From contig JAVEDA010000271.1 in assembly GCA_030841195.1 (NCBI GenBank), positions 1-12,956 of the forward strand: 12,956 nucleotides of DNA, given 5' to 3'. Below are positions 6,652 to 12,215 of the stretch, one piece after another (positions within the stretch are counted from its first letter, which is position 1; the number at the start of each line of letters is the position of its first letter). A program made the translations under genes and the position numbers. Below the pieces are notes generated by a model. The model was not told the DNA's origin and made no database searches. It saw nothing but the letters and a program-made list of their open reading frames with translations. Source of the stretch: Actinomycetota bacterium. Its GTDB lineage: Bacteria > Actinomycetota > Actinomycetes > JACCUZ01.

Positions 6652-6744
6652 GCGTACCCGAAAGACGATTCAACGACCCGGCCCGGTCCGGCGCCCCGCG
6701 TGCGGACCCCTGCGCACGACGGTTGCGTCGTCTTTCGGGTGCGC
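6652..6744. repeat. 93-bp palindromic repeat element, copy 1
   Basis: The element starts GCGTACCCGAAAGACGA and ends TCGTCTTTCGGGTGCGC. The arms of about 25 bases (6651-6675 and 6721-6745) are inverted copies with about four mismatches, and pairing continues imperfectly a few bases further out. An inner hairpin, GGTCCG (6685-6690) with CGGACC (6703-6708), fills the loop. It lies just after glpK. A second copy of exactly the same length is at 7838-7930. It carries no ORF of its own and no clear target-site duplication. It could act as a REP/MITE-like element, a terminator or a structured RNA. The rest of 6632-6840 shows nothing I can name. Confidence 0.85.
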
Positions 6745-6840
6745 CGGCCGGGCAATCCACACGGGAGCAGTCGCCGCGCTGCGTCCACAACCGACCGGCT
6801 CGATCCCCTCCAGGCGCTCACCGGGCCCCACTCTGGAAAC

Positions 6841-7743
6841 GTGGATCCGGTCGTTGCATTGCTGGCGCTGGGCGGCGCCGCGCGGGCCGGGCAACTGCGC
6901 CGAGTGGTCGCTCGGCGGAGCCTGGCCGCTGCGGTGGCGGACGGCCGGGTGCGCCGGGAGGGCAAGGCGTACCGGCTCGTGCAGACCGACGACGCCCTGG
7001 TGGCGGCCCGTGCGCTGCACGGCGTCCGGTCGCACCGCAGCGCCGCGCAGCACTACGGCTTCGCGCTGCCACCCGGTCCGGAGACCCACGATGTCCTGGT
7101 GCCGCCCCGGTCCAAGCGCGCACGCGTTCCCGGCAACGTCAGGCTGCACTGGGGACCAACGACTGAGGCCGAGCGGGATGCCGGCGTGACGTCTCGACTG
7201 CGCACCGTGGTCATGTGCCTGCGCGACCTGCCGCTGCGCGACGCACTGAGCGTCGGCGACTCGGCCCTGCGCTCAGGCACGGTCCAGCACGCCGCGCTCG
7301 GCGACGCGGTCCGCGCGCTGCGCGGACCCGGCTCGGCCGTCGCCCGGCGTCGGTTCGCCCTCCTCGACGCCCGCGCCGAGAACGCGTTCGAGTCCAGCGC
7401 GCGGGCCATCCTGCTCGAGGCCGGCATCCTCGGTTTCCAGCCCCAGGTGTCGATCCGTCACCGCACAGCCTGGATCGGGCGGGTCGACCTCGCCGACCGC
7501 GCCCGACGGATCGTCGTGGAGTGCGACGGGTTCGAGTTCCACCGCGACCGGAAAGCCTTCGCCAAGGACCTGCGGCGGTTCACTCTGCTCGTCGCCGCGG
7601 GATGGCGACCATTGCGCTTCAGCTGGCCGCAGGTCATGTACGACCCGGCGTGGGTACTCGCCCGCGTCCAGGACGTGCTCGACCTGACCGGTGCATCCAT
7701 GGACGAGTCACGCCATGATGCTGGCTCCGCGCACGCCGCCTGA
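6841..7743 (+). CDS. AbiEi-like/DUF559 protein with Vsr-like endonuclease fold
   Basis: A 300-aa protein of a family common in actinobacteria. Residues about 1-50 look like the AbiEi-type winged helix (GQLRRVVARRSLAAAVADGRVRREGKAYRL). The middle region, about 60-170, resembles the AbiEi antitoxin body. Residues about 178-282 match DUF559, a PD-(D/E)xK relative of the very-short-patch repair endonuclease Vsr: Glu184, VDLAD (Asp216), VVECDG (Glu227, Asp229), FEFHRD, then RRFTLLVAAGW and LRFSWPQV. DNA cleavage or nicking is therefore plausible, but the target is unknown. No toxin gene partner is adjacent. I chose the GTG at 6841 because it begins at the first residues of the winged helix; the ribosome site is weak (GGAAA). 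The gene is bracketed by two copies of a 93-bp palindrome, which suggests it may have come as part of a repeat-associated unit. Codon use looks slightly less GC-biased than in its neighbours. Confidence 0.78.
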   Translation: MDPVVALLALGGAARAGQLRRVVARRSLAAAVADGRVRREGKAYRLVQTDDALVAARALHGVRSHRSAAQHYGFALPPGPETHDVLVPPRSKRARVPGNVRLHWGPTTEAERDAGVTSRLRTVVMCLRDLPLRDALSVGDSALRSGTVQHAALGDAVRALRGPGSAVARRRFALLDARAENAFESSARAILLEAGILGFQPQVSIRHRTAWIGRVDLADRARRIVVECDGFEFHRDRKAFAKDLRRFTLLVAAGWRPLRFSWPQVMYDPAWVLARVQDVLDLTGASMDESRHDAGSAHAA

Positions 7744-7759
7744 GGCAGGTGCCAGCCGC

Positions 7760-7788
7760 CTGGGCCCGGCATCAGCCGATCTGCCCAG
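7760..7788 (+). terminator. Candidate terminator of the DUF559 gene
   Basis: CTGGGC (7760-7765) pairs with GCCCAG (7783-7788), and inside it CGGC (7767-7770) pairs with GCCG (7775-7778) around an ATCA loop. This gives ten base pairs with small internal loops, 16 bases after the stop at 7743. No U-tract follows. Confidence 0.4.
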
Positions 7789-7837
7789 ACCAGGTGGCGA
7801 GCCAGACGAGAAGCCCCGCGACGTAGGTGGGTTCATC

Positions 7838-7930
7838 GCGTACCCGAAAGACGACTCAACGACCGGCCAGGTCCGGAACCCCCGCCTGGGGAGGGCTGCT
7901 CAAGACGGTTGCGTCGCCTTTCGGGTACGC
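7838..7930. repeat. 93-bp palindromic repeat element, copy 2
   Basis: Starts GCGTACCCGAAAGACGA and ends TCGCCTTTCGGGTACGC. Hand alignment to copy 1 (6652-6744) without gaps gives about 73 of 93 identical bases. The outer 27 bases match at 26 of 27 (left) and 25 of 27 (right), while the centre is diverged. The centre again can fold, but differently: CCCC/GGGG around GCCT, near 7881-7892. It lies between the DUF559 gene and the cupin gene, ending 41 bases before the cupin ATG. It could therefore also carry promoter elements for the cupin gene. Confidence 0.85.
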
Positions 7931-7971
7931 CCGGTGGCGCAGGACTCCATTACGTCTGCCAGGGTGCGGTC

Positions 7972-8304
7972 ATGCAGAAGGCATCGCTGACCGCCCTCGC
8001 CCGGGAACAGCTGAAGATCGCCCGCGAGGCGTCGAACGGGCGCGGCGCCCGGACCGTCTTCGGCGGCCACGAGCACCTGTTGCGCCAGACCGTGATCGCG
8101 CTGGCCGCCGGTCACCGGCTCGACGAGCACGCGAGCCCCGGCGAGGCCACCGTGTTCGTGCTGACCGGCCGGGTCCGGATGGCTTCCGGCGGCGCGGAGT
8201 GGGAGGGCTCCCCCGGGGACCTGCTGACCGTGCCGGACGCCCCGCACTCCCTGGACGGCATCGAGGACTCCGCCGTGCTGCTGACCGTCGCCAAGCGCGG
8301 CTGA
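7972..8304 (+). CDS. Cupin-domain protein
   Basis: A 110-aa single-domain cupin (beta-barrel, usually metal-binding). Cupin motif 1 is visible as G47-x5-H53-x-S55-x2-E58-x7-G66; the second His of the usual HxH is Ser. Motif 2 is PGDLLTVPDAPHSL with His92. Possible metal ligands are therefore His53, Glu58 and His92, one fewer than usual. The ending (AVLLTVAKRG) and beginning (MQKASLTALAREQL) fit a small actinobacterial cupin family of unknown substrate. The ATG at 7972 has AGGGTG about 6 bases upstream. A frame that starts further upstream would run into the palindromic repeat, so I rejected it. The next gene, 76 bases downstream on the same strand, is a hemerythrin-like protein. The two may be cotranscribed; a redox or stress role is inference. 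Confidence 0.8.
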   Translation: MQKASLTALAREQLKIAREASNGRGARTVFGGHEHLLRQTVIALAAGHRLDEHASPGEATVFVLTGRVRMASGGAEWEGSPGDLLTVPDAPHSLDGIEDSAVLLTVAKRG

Positions 8305-8380
8305 CGCCTCGGGACCTTGTGCTCCCAGCGGGGGTCGTTGGACTCTGCTGCCGCGGCTCGGCAGGCGCGATCCTGGCCTG

Positions 8381-8755
8381 GTGTGCGGCTACTGCGGATG
8401 CCAAGACCTGGACGCGATCGCTGAGCTGACCGCCGAGCGCGACGTGGTCGTGACCTTGTCGGGACAGGTCGGACGTGCCTTGCTGGCGGGCGACCTCGAC
8501 CTGGCCGCCGTCGGAGTCCGCACCATCGTGGCCGTCCTCAGGCTGCGCACGGCCATCCGGGGGCGCGCGCTCTTCCCGGACGAGCACCGCCAGATCGAGC
8601 GGGCGCTGGCCGAATCGGCGGACGGGACCCCGAGCGATCCGTTCTGGCCCAGGCGGCTCGAGCAGACCTTGGTCGTGCTGCGCGCCAGGCTGAGCGCCGC
8701 GCAGTCGGAACAGGCCGACGCGGCCCGCGCGCGGAGGTCCCCCGTACGCCGGTAG
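8381..8755 (+). CDS. Degenerate hemerythrin-like protein
   Basis: A 124-aa protein whose GTG start gives CGYCGCQ, the N-terminal cysteine motif of an actinobacterial hemerythrin (HHE) group. The rest aligns by eye with that group: LTAERDVVV, LRTAIRGRALFP, EHRQIERAL, TPSDPFWPRRL and LVVLRARL. The iron-binding positions are mostly lost: the usual His is Arg at 20, 56 and 103, and Glu near 60 and 107 is Arg/Gly or Ala. Only His69 is clearly kept. About 15 residues normally found between LFP and EHR appear to be deleted. It is therefore unlikely to bind a di-iron centre in the usual way. The frame is intact, so it may be a repurposed protein keeping the CxxCxC motif, or an early pseudogene. The ribosome site is weak. 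Confidence 0.65.
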   Translation: MCGYCGCQDLDAIAELTAERDVVVTLSGQVGRALLAGDLDLAAVGVRTIVAVLRLRTAIRGRALFPDEHRQIERALAESADGTPSDPFWPRRLEQTLVVLRARLSAAQSEQADAARARRSPVRR

Positions 8756-8776
8756 GGCTTTGCCGAAGTCGAGCGT

Positions 8777-8798
8777 GCAGCCAGCGCCAGCGGGCTGC
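8777..8798. terminator. Candidate hairpin between convergent genes
   Basis: GCAGCC (8777-8782) pairs with GGCTGC (8793-8798) around a 10-base loop. It lies in the 43-base gap between the hemerythrin-like gene (plus) and the response regulator gene (minus). No U-tract on either side. Confidence 0.35.
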
Positions 8799-9458
8799 TC
8801 AGCTGAGCTCGTCGTCCAGGCCCTGCTCGATCGCGTAGCGCACCAGCTCGACCCGGTTGTGCAGCTGCAGCTTGTTCAGCGTGTTCTGGACGTGGTTCTG
8901 CACGGTGCGGTGCGAGAGCACCAGCCGCTCGGCGATGTCCTTGTAGGACAGCCCCTTCGCCACCAGCCGGAGCACCTCGGTCTCGCGCTCGGTCAGCCGC
9001 GGCACCGCCGGCCCGGAGCCCGCCGCCACCGGCTCGACCGACAGCCGCCGGTACTCCCCCAGCACCAGCCCGGCCAGCCCCGGCGTGAAGACCGCCTCGC
9101 CCAGCGCGGTCCGAGCCACAGCATCCAGCAGCTCCACAGAAGACGCCGACTTGACCAGGTAGCCGGTCGCCCCCGCCTTGACGGCCTCCAGCACGTCTGC
9201 GTGCTCGCCGGACGCCGACAAGACCAGCACCCGCACCGACGGGTCGGCGGCCACCAGAGCCCGGGTGACCTCGACGCCCGACATCACCGGCAGCTGGAGG
9301 TCCAGCACGACGACCTCCGGACGGGCGGCCGGCGCCCGGCGTACGGCCTCACCGCCGTCGGCTGCGGTGGCGACCACGTCGTGCCCCGCCGCACCGAGGT
9401 CGCGCACCACCGCGTCCCGCCACATCGGGTGGTCGTCGACCACCATCACCCGCGTCAT
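8799..9458 (-). CDS. NarL/LuxR-family response regulator
   Basis: A 219-aa two-component response regulator and DNA-binding transcription factor. The receiver domain spans about 1-120, with the acidic pair Asp8/Asp9, phosphoacceptor Asp53 (VVLDLQLP), Ser81 and Lys103. The C-terminal LuxR helix-turn-helix covers about 150-215 (LTERETEVLRLVAKGLSYKDIA, then LSHRTVQNHVQNTLNKLQ). Its ATG shares one base with the stop of the kinase gene (TGATG), so the two are translationally coupled and almost certainly cognate. It resembles the MacR-type regulators paired with DUF5931/MacS kinases. Its targets are not visible; they could include the adjacent plsC or the esterase gene. Confidence 0.93.
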   Translation of the reverse strand: MTRVMVVDDHPMWRDAVVRDLGAAGHDVVATAADGGEAVRRAPAARPEVVVLDLQLPVMSGVEVTRALVAADPSVRVLVLSASGEHADVLEAVKAGATGYLVKSASSVELLDAVARTALGEAVFTPGLAGLVLGEYRRLSVEPVAAGSGPAVPRLTERETEVLRLVAKGLSYKDIAERLVLSHRTVQNHVQNTLNKLQLHNRVELVRYAIEQGLDDELS

Positions 9459-10567
9459 CAGGCCTCCCCGTCCACCGGCACCCGCAGCTCGATCTCGGTG
9501 CCCGCCCCGGGCGCCGACTCGACGGCCATCGTGCCGCCCAGGTCGCGCACCCGGCCCTCGATCGAGGACGCCACGCCGAGCCGGCCCTCGGCCCGGGCCT
9601 CGGCCAGCCGGGCCGGTGCGAAGCCGCGACCGTCGTCGCGCACCGACACGACCAGCTCGGCGTCCTCGTGCTCGAGCAGCACCCAGGCCCGCGCGGACGG
9701 CCCGGCGTGGGCCGCGACGTTGGCCAGCGCGGCGCCCACCGCCGCCGCCAGCTCGCGGGCCCGGGCCGCGGCGAGCACCACCGGCGTCGCGGGGGTCGAC
9801 ACCGTCACCACCGGCGAGGCGTACGCCGTGAGCAGTGCCCGCACGTCGATCTCGCCGGCGACCTCCTGCGCCGAGGCGCCCATCAGCGCCCGCAGCGACT
9901 GCTCCTGCTCGGCGGCCAGCACGCCCAGCTCGGCCGCCTCGCCGCCGAGCTCCCGACCGCGGCGCCCGACCAGCGCCAGCACCTGCAGCACACCGTCGTG
10001 GATGTCGCGGGACAGCCGTTCGCGCTCGGCGGCGGCCGCCGACAACGCCTGAGCCCGCGCCTGCGCCGACTCACCCCGGCGGGCCAGGTCGACTGTGTAG
10101 CCGACAACCGAGCCGGTCAGGGCGAGCAGCACGATGTTGTTAGCGGTCGGCACGGTGAGCGAACCCCGGTGCACCAGGTCGGCTGCGGCCAGCACCCCAG
10201 CCGCAAAGAGCCCGGCCGGCCAGGAGCCGCGGATCGCGAAGGCCAGCACCGGCGCCGCGGCCCAGACGACCGGCAGGGTCTGCGCGCCGGCCTCGATCCG
10301 GGACGGGTCGTCCAGCCAGCGGGGCAGCACCACGGCGGCCACCGCGATGGCCAGGTCGAACGACAACACCGGCCAGCGACGGCCGGCCGGACGGCTGTAG
10401 AGGACCGCGACGACCACCGTCCAGGCCGTCATGAGGCCGAGGACGACCCAGCCGCCGACCGGGTGGAGGTACTCGTCATAGCGGCGCGCGTACACGGCGT
10501 ACGCGTAGAGGAGGCCGAGCCCGCGGAACACCGCGAGCGCCCGCCAGACCGCCGTCTCGAAGCCCAC
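9458..10567 (-). CDS. Membrane sensor histidine kinase, MacS/DUF5931-like
   Basis: A 369-aa kinase of the HisKA_3 type. Residues about 8-160 contain five or six hydrophobic segments with short loops, like the DUF5931 region of MacS-family kinases, so the signal is probably sensed in or at the membrane. The dimerisation/phosphoacceptor helix is RERLSRDIHDGVLQVLALV with His190. The HATPase domain has the N box (LANVAAHAG, Asn283), DDGRGF (311-316) and GRLGVASSIEGRV (328-340). It probably phosphorylates the response regulator encoded directly downstream. The GTG start at 10567 is 4 bases after the stop of plsC, with no good ribosome site, so translation likely depends on coupling. Grouping with plsC suggests a membrane-lipid or envelope signal, which is inference. 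Confidence 0.9.
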   Translation of the reverse strand: MGFETAVWRALAVFRGLGLLYAYAVYARRYDEYLHPVGGWVVLGLMTAWTVVVAVLYSRPAGRRWPVLSFDLAIAVAAVVLPRWLDDPSRIEAGAQTLPVVWAAAPVLAFAIRGSWPAGLFAAGVLAAADLVHRGSLTVPTANNIVLLALTGSVVGYTVDLARRGESAQARAQALSAAAAERERLSRDIHDGVLQVLALVGRRGRELGGEAAELGVLAAEQEQSLRALMGASAQEVAGEIDVRALLTAYASPVVTVSTPATPVVLAAARARELAAAVGAALANVAAHAGPSARAWVLLEHEDAELVVSVRDDGRGFAPARLAEARAEGRLGVASSIEGRVRDLGGTMAVESAPGAGTEIELRVPVDGEA

Positions 10568-10571
10568 CGGC

Positions 10572-11339
10572 TCAGGCCGCGGGGGCCTGCCCGTCGGGGC
10601 CGCCCGCCGTCGCCGCGGGGTCTTCCGGCTCGCGGGCGGCCTTCGCCTCGGCCTTCTCGGCCTTGAGCCGGTCCTTGGCGACCTGGGCGTAGATGTCGAC
10701 GTACTCCTGGCCGGAGAGCTCCATCAGCTCGTACATGATCTCGTCGGTGATCGAGCGCAGGACGAACCGGTCGCCCTCCATGCCCTCGTAGCGGGAGAAG
10801 TCGAGCGGGGCGCCGATCTTGATGCCGACCCGGATGCCCAGGGTCGGGCGCTTGCGGCCGGGCGGCTGGATCTTCTCGGTGTCGATCATGGCGACGGGCA
10901 GCACCGGCACCTCGGCCTCCAGCGCCATCCGGGCCACGCCGGTCTTGCCGCGGTAGAGCCGGCCGTCGGGCGAGCGGGTGCCCTCGGGGTAGATGCCCAG
11001 GCACTCGCCGCGGCGCAGGATCCGCAGGCCGGTGCGCAGGGCCGCCTCCGAGGCCGAGCCGCCGGAGCGGTCGACCGGCAGCTGCCCGACGCCGCGGAAG
11101 AACTTCGCCGTGAGCCAGCCCTTGAAGCCCGCGCCGGTGAAGTAGTCGGCCTTCGCGAGGAAGGTGATCCGCCGCTCGACGACCAGCGGCAGGAAGATGG
11201 AGTCCGAGAACGAGAGGTGGTTGCTGGCGAAGATGGCGCCGCCCTCGGCCGGGACGTTCTCGGCACCGATCACGTAGGGCCGGAAGATGAGGCGCAGGAT
11301 CGGCCCGAGGACGATGCGCTTGAGGAACCAGTAGAACAA
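10572..11339 (-). CDS. plsC: 1-acyl-sn-glycerol-3-phosphate acyltransferase (PlsC/LPLAT family)
   Basis: A 255-aa lysophospholipid acyltransferase. It probably adds the second acyl chain to lysophosphatidic acid to make phosphatidic acid at the inner membrane. Visible blocks are NHLSFSD (catalytic His and Asp), GVGQLPVDRSG, GIYPEGTRSPDGRLY and VPVLPVAMI. An N-terminal hydrophobic helix (LFYWFLKRIVLGPILRLIF) anchors it. The C-terminal 40 residues are charged and Ala/Pro-rich (KAEKAEAKAAREPEDP) and probably disordered. I chose a TTG start at 11339, because it follows a strong AAAGGGAGG by 9 bases and the protein then starts right at FYWFLKRIVLGP. An ATG at 11444 adds 35 residues of low quality and would nearly reach the divergent esterase start. 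A TAGTGT (11412-11407) could be a -10 element. It heads the plsC-kinase-regulator operon. Confidence 0.9.
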   Translation of the reverse strand: MFYWFLKRIVLGPILRLIFRPYVIGAENVPAEGGAIFASNHLSFSDSIFLPLVVERRITFLAKADYFTGAGFKGWLTAKFFRGVGQLPVDRSGGSASEAALRTGLRILRRGECLGIYPEGTRSPDGRLYRGKTGVARMALEAEVPVLPVAMIDTEKIQPPGRKRPTLGIRVGIKIGAPLDFSRYEGMEGDRFVLRSITDEIMYELMELSGQEYVDIYAQVAKDRLKAEKAEAKAAREPEDPAATAGGPDGQAPAA

Positions 11340-11348
11340 CCCCGCGCA

Positions 11349-11357
11349 CCTCCCTTT
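11349..11357 (-). promoter_or_regulatory. Ribosome binding site fixing a TTG start for plsC
   Basis: The minus strand carries AAAGGGAGG, 9 bases before TTG at 11339. This is among the strongest Shine-Dalgarno matches in the window. Confidence 0.65.
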
Positions 11358-11434
11358 GTGCGTCCGCTTGTCCCGTGTCGCGGGCAACAGGGGACGACCA
11401 GAGCGAACACTAGGGGATGCCCTGCCCGGCGTGC

Positions 11435-11440
11435 GACGAT
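11435..11440 (+). promoter_or_regulatory. Possible -10 element of a leaderless esterase mRNA
   Basis: GACGAT lies 6 bases before the ATG at 11447, as expected for a TANNNT-like -10 with the first base changed. No -35 box or Shine-Dalgarno is seen. The intergenic stretch 11340-11446 otherwise holds only plsC signals and a weak CCCG/CGGG hairpin (11372-11384). Confidence 0.3.
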
Positions 11441-11446
11441 GCAAGC

Positions 11447-12202
11447 ATGCCGCTGATGCCGGGTGCCGAGCCGTTCCGCCACGAGGGTGGCCGCACGGGC
11501 GCGTTGCTGGTGCACGGCTTCACCGGCACCCCGCAGAGCCTGCGCGGCTGGGCGCAGTACCTGGCCGACGCCGGCCTCAGCGTGGAGCTCCCCCGCCTGC
11601 CGGGCCACGGCACGACCGTCGCCGAGGCCAACCTCACCCACTGGGAGGACTGGTACGCCGAGGTCGAGCGGCACCTGGCCCTGCTGCGCGAGCGCTGCGA
11701 CGAGGTGTTCGTGATGGGCCTGTCGATGGGCGGCACGCTGGCGATCCGGCTGGCCGAGGAGCACGGCGACGAGATCGCCGGGCTGGTCCTGGTCAACCCG
11801 AGCCTGCTGACCAAGCGGCCGGACCGGTTCCTGCTGCCGGTGCTGCGGCTGGTCAAGGGCACCTGGGCCGGCATCGCCAGCGACATCAAGAAGCCCGGCG
11901 TCACAGAGCTGGCCTACGACCAGCTGCCGGTCAAGGCCGCCTACCAGCTCAGCCAGCTTTGGGTGCACACCCGGGCCGACCTGGCCAAGGTCACCCAGCC
12001 GCTGCTGGTGCTGCGCTCGACCGAGGACCACGTGGTCGAGCCGGACAGCGCCCGGATGCTGCTGGACAAGGTGTCCTCGACCGACGTCCGCGAGGTGCTC
12101 CTCGAGGACAGCTACCACGTGGCCACCCTCGACAACGACGCTCCGGTCATCTTCGAGAACAGTCTGGAGTTCGTACGACGGCTGACCCGGACCTCGTCAT
12201 GA
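11447..12202 (+). CDS. Alpha/beta hydrolase, Est30-like carboxylesterase
   Basis: A 251-aa cytosolic esterase. It resembles Geobacillus Est30-type carboxylesterases and bacterial monoacylglycerol lipases, which hydrolyse short to medium acyl esters. Visible features are the oxyanion-hole motif LLVHGFTGTPQS (20-31), RLPGHGT, the nucleophile Ser93 in GLSMGG, Asp194 in STEDHVV and His224 in DSYHVATLDND. The last motif is characteristic of this subgroup. There is no signal peptide. I took the ATG at 11447; an ATG at 11417 would add MPCPACDDAS, which lies over the putative -10 element. The gene is divergent from plsC across 107 bases, so acyl-glycerol synthesis and breakdown are adjacent. The stop overlaps an ATG (ATGA) that opens a 6-codon frame leading to the next gene. 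Confidence 0.88.
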   Translation: MPLMPGAEPFRHEGGRTGALLVHGFTGTPQSLRGWAQYLADAGLSVELPRLPGHGTTVAEANLTHWEDWYAEVERHLALLRERCDEVFVMGLSMGGTLAIRLAEEHGDEIAGLVLVNPSLLTKRPDRFLLPVLRLVKGTWAGIASDIKKPGVTELAYDQLPVKAAYQLSQLWVHTRADLAKVTQPLLVLRSTEDHVVEPDSARMLLDKVSSTDVREVLLEDSYHVATLDNDAPVIFENSLEFVRRLTRTSS

Positions 12203-12215
12203 GCCGGGAGCACCC

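Noticed and set aside
5087..6790. Long open frame on the minus strand opposite glpK
   Set aside because: Low-complexity Arg/Gly/Gln-rich translation fully antisense to a gene with clear FGGY motifs.
6841..7743. Complete AbiE-type toxin-antitoxin pair
   Set aside because: No nucleotidyltransferase (AbiEii-like) toxin gene is adjacent; only the AbiEi-like/DUF559 protein is present.
6652..7930. Composite transposon around the DUF559 gene
   Set aside because: No transposase or recombinase is encoded and I see no target-site duplication. The flanking elements are each palindromic rather than insertion sequences.
7909..7971. Upstream extension of the cupin gene
   Set aside because: It would translate part of the palindromic repeat. 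The ATG at 7972 has a ribosome site and matches the family start.
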